Below are positions 13,667 through 15,340 of a DNA stretch of 15,340 bases, in pieces. The position numbers and the translations under genes are program-made. The stretch lies in NCBI GenBank assembly GCA_021808985.1, contig JAKBAQ010000040.1, positions 1 through 15,340 on the forward strand, given 5' to 3'. Every line of letters starts with the position of its first letter. Within the stretch, counting starts at the first letter, position 1. The stretch comes from Pseudomonadota bacterium. GTDB taxonomy: Bacteria; Pseudomonadota; Alphaproteobacteria; Acetobacterales; Acetobacteraceae. Below the pieces are notes generated by a model. The model saw nothing but the letters and a program-made list of their open reading frames with translations. It made no database searches and was not told the DNA's origin.

Positions 13667-15340
13667 GAGATACTCCTGTTTTTGGGAACGGACGCAGCAA
13701 CGCCATCAGTGCGCCCGGATTTGTCACCGGCAGCGCGCAGGCGCCGCCCCGGCAGACAAAGGCCGCAGGCATTGCCGATATTTTGCCATATGCCGGATGC
13801 CCCGGCGGCAGCACGGCATCCGCCGCGGCCTGCAACACCACCACGGCGGGGTCGGGCGCTGCGAGGGCGGCGCGGGCCAGCTCTCCGGCACCGCCTGTCA
13901 CCACCACGCAGCTGGCGTTCTCCAACATATCCAGCGCCCCGAGCAGCACCGGCGAGGCCGCCAACGCCTCCACCCGCCCGCCATAGGCTGCCAGCACCGC
14001 CTCGGCCCTGGCGCGGTATGTTGCATCACCCGTGAGATGAAACAGCATCGCGTAATTCTCCGCCATCAGCCCGATGCCCGAGGGCGTGGGGCCATCGCTG
14101 ACACTGCGCCCACGCGGCCCGGGCACATCCGCCGCGTCATGCGCCGCCATGTAGAAAGCCCCTGCCCCGTCGCTGAAGTTTTCCTCAACCGCGCGCAGAA
14201 TACGCACCCCCTGGGCAAGACGCGCGGCCTCGCCGGTGGCCTGATACAGCGCCAGCGCGGCGCGCAGCATCGCCGCCTGGTCCTCCAGCAGCCCGGCGGC
14301 GGAAATTACCCCACCCCGGTAAGCGTGGGCGATCCGCCCATCAGGCCCGCCCATCGTCTCCAGAATAAAGTCAAAAATCCGCGCCGCCTCCTCCAGCCAG
14401 CCGGGCTCGCTGAACACAAAGCTCGCGCGCGCCAGGGCCGCGATGGCAAGCGCGTTCCAATCGGCCAGAATCTTATCATCCCGGCCGGGGCGGATGCGCC
14501 CGCTCCGCCGCGCCAGCAGCTTCTCCCGGCAGCCGGCCAGCCGCAGCTCCGTGGCCGCATCGCCAAGCGGGGTCTTGCGCTCCAGGATGATCCGCTCCTC
14601 CCAGTTGCCATGCGGGGGCAGCGGATAATGCGCGCCGAAAAATTCCGTCTCCGCGCCCAGAACATCGCGGACCTCCGAAATCTCCCAGACATAGAACCTG
14701 CCTTCCACCCCCTCGCTGTCGGCATCCTCGGAGGCGGCGAACGCCCCCTCCTCGCGCATGTCTCGCCGCAGCCAGGCAACGGTTTCGCGCGCCCGCGCCG
14801 CGTAAAGCGCCGCGCCGGTTTGCGCATAGCCCAGGGCCAGAAATTCCAGAATCAGCGCGTTATCATAAAGCATCTTCTCGAAATGCGGGATCAGCCAGGC
14901 CTGGTCCGTGGCATAGCGGGCAAAGCCGCCGCCGACATGGTCATAAATCCCGCCCTGGCAAATGGCGTTCAGCAGCAGCGTCACCGCCTCGCCGGCCCTG
15001 GCATCACCGGCGCGGAACGCCTCCTGCCACAGGAAGCGGAAAATCGGCACGTTGGGAAATTTCGGCGCGCTGCCGCTGCCGCCCTGCCGCCAGTCGATAC
15101 CGCGCAGGAACCAGCCGCGCACCTCATCCAGCACAAGCGGGCCAGGCACGGCGCCCGGGCGCGCCGCCGCATTCGCCGCCAGCGCCCGGTTCATCGCCAC
15201 CACGGTCTCGCTAATGCGCGCGCGGTCCGTCTGCCATGCCTTGGCCAGCGCATTCAGCACCTGGGTGAAACTCGGCCGGCCGAAACGCGGCTGCGGTGGA
15301 AAATAGGTTCCACCCCAAAACGGCTCGCCCGCGGGGGTGA
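13653..15340 (-). CDS. Thioredoxin-domain/DUF255 (YyaL-type) protein, 5' end outside window
   Basis: The C-terminal 561 residues are present; the frame stays open to the window edge, and the codons next to it read TPAGEPFWGGTYFPP, a conserved part of the family, so Met 15258-15260 is internal, not the start. The family has an N-terminal thioredoxin-like domain (mostly cut off here) and a large alpha/alpha-barrel resembling N-acylglucosamine 2-epimerases. Seen here are GGIYDHVGGGFARY (14913-14954), then HFEKMLYDNA, and DADSEGVEGRFYVW near 14690-14730. Full members have about 670-700 residues, so roughly 110 are missing. The role in bacteria is not settled. Its 14-nt overlap with msrB suggests a link to redox repair, which is inference. 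Confidence 0.9.
   Translation of the reverse strand, partial: TPAGEPFWGGTYFPPQPRFGRPSFTQVLNALAKAWQTDRARISETVVAMNRALAANAAARPGAVPGPLVLDEVRGWFLRGIDWRQGGSGSAPKFPNVPIFRFLWQEAFRAGDARAGEAVTLLLNAICQGGIYDHVGGGFARYATDQAWLIPHFEKMLYDNALILEFLALGYAQTGAALYAARARETVAWLRRDMREEGAFAASEDADSEGVEGRFYVWEISEVRDVLGAETEFFGAHYPLPPHGNWEERIILERKTPLGDAATELRLAGCREKLLARRSGRIRPGRDDKILADWNALAIAALARASFVFSEPGWLEEAARIFDFILETMGGPDGRIAHAYRGGVISAAGLLEDQAAMLRAALALYQATGEAARLAQGVRILRAVEENFSDGAGAFYMAAHDAADVPGPRGRSVSDGPTPSGIGLMAENYAMLFHLTGDATYRARAEAVLAAYGGRVEALAASPVLLGALDMLENASCVVVTGGAGELARAALAAPDPAVVVLQAAADAVLPPGHPAYGKISAMPAAFVCRGGACALPVTNPGALMALLRPFPKTGVSHEPA

Noticed and set aside
12815..14035. Plus-strand 406-residue open frame across the DUF3775, msrB and DUF255 genes.
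   Set aside because: It runs antisense to three recognised genes and across their boundaries; its C-terminal part is Pro/Arg/Ala low complexity with no known domain.

Overview
The window is a dense, GC-rich stretch of bacterial chromosome. Every gene in it belongs to a recognisable family, and no stretch over about 120 bases lacks a gene. The gene content suggests an alphaproteobacterium that degrades sugar through the Entner-Doudoroff (ED) route. A fructose PTS permease next to an OprB porin, a complete zwf-pgl-edd-eda-pgi-glpX operon, a VIT-type metal transporter and a DUF3775 protein would fit the Acetobacteraceae (Acidiphilium/Acidocella-like). That placement is inference from gene content, because no rRNA or other taxonomic marker is present.

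Left part (1-8769, + strand): the 3' end of a fructose PTS permease gene (fruA) is followed by an outer-membrane carbohydrate porin (oprB) and a probable terminator. A tightly packed six-gene operon comes next: zwf, pgl, edd, eda, pgi and class II fructose-1,6-bisphosphatase (glpX). Its junctions overlap by 4, 4, 8 and 4 nt, with one 2-nt gap between pgl and edd, so the genes are probably translationally coupled. Together the proteins take sugar across the outer membrane, oxidise glucose-6-phosphate to 6-phosphogluconate and cleave it to pyruvate and glyceraldehyde-3-phosphate. Pgi and GlpX would return fructose bisphosphate (from the fructose PTS or from triose recycling) to glucose-6-phosphate.

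Middle part (8711-12713): a P-type cation ATPase gene on the - strand overlaps the end of glpX tail to tail by 59 nt. A 116-nt intergenic region separates it from a divergent VIT/CCC1-family metal transporter gene on the + strand. A cytochrome b561 gene follows the transporter after 20 nt.

Right part (12710-15340, - strand): a DUF3775 protein of unknown function, a probably exported methionine-R-sulfoxide reductase (MsrB), and a large thioredoxin-domain/DUF255 (YyaL-type) protein whose 5' end lies beyond the window. The last two genes overlap by 14 nt.

No tRNA, rRNA, CRISPR array, insertion sequence, phage gene or clear sign of horizontal transfer was seen. No evidently new biological system was found. 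The points worth a second look concern gene arrangement (ED operon with FBPase, overlapping convergent genes), the metal-site signature of the ATPase, and some small repeats at gene junctions.
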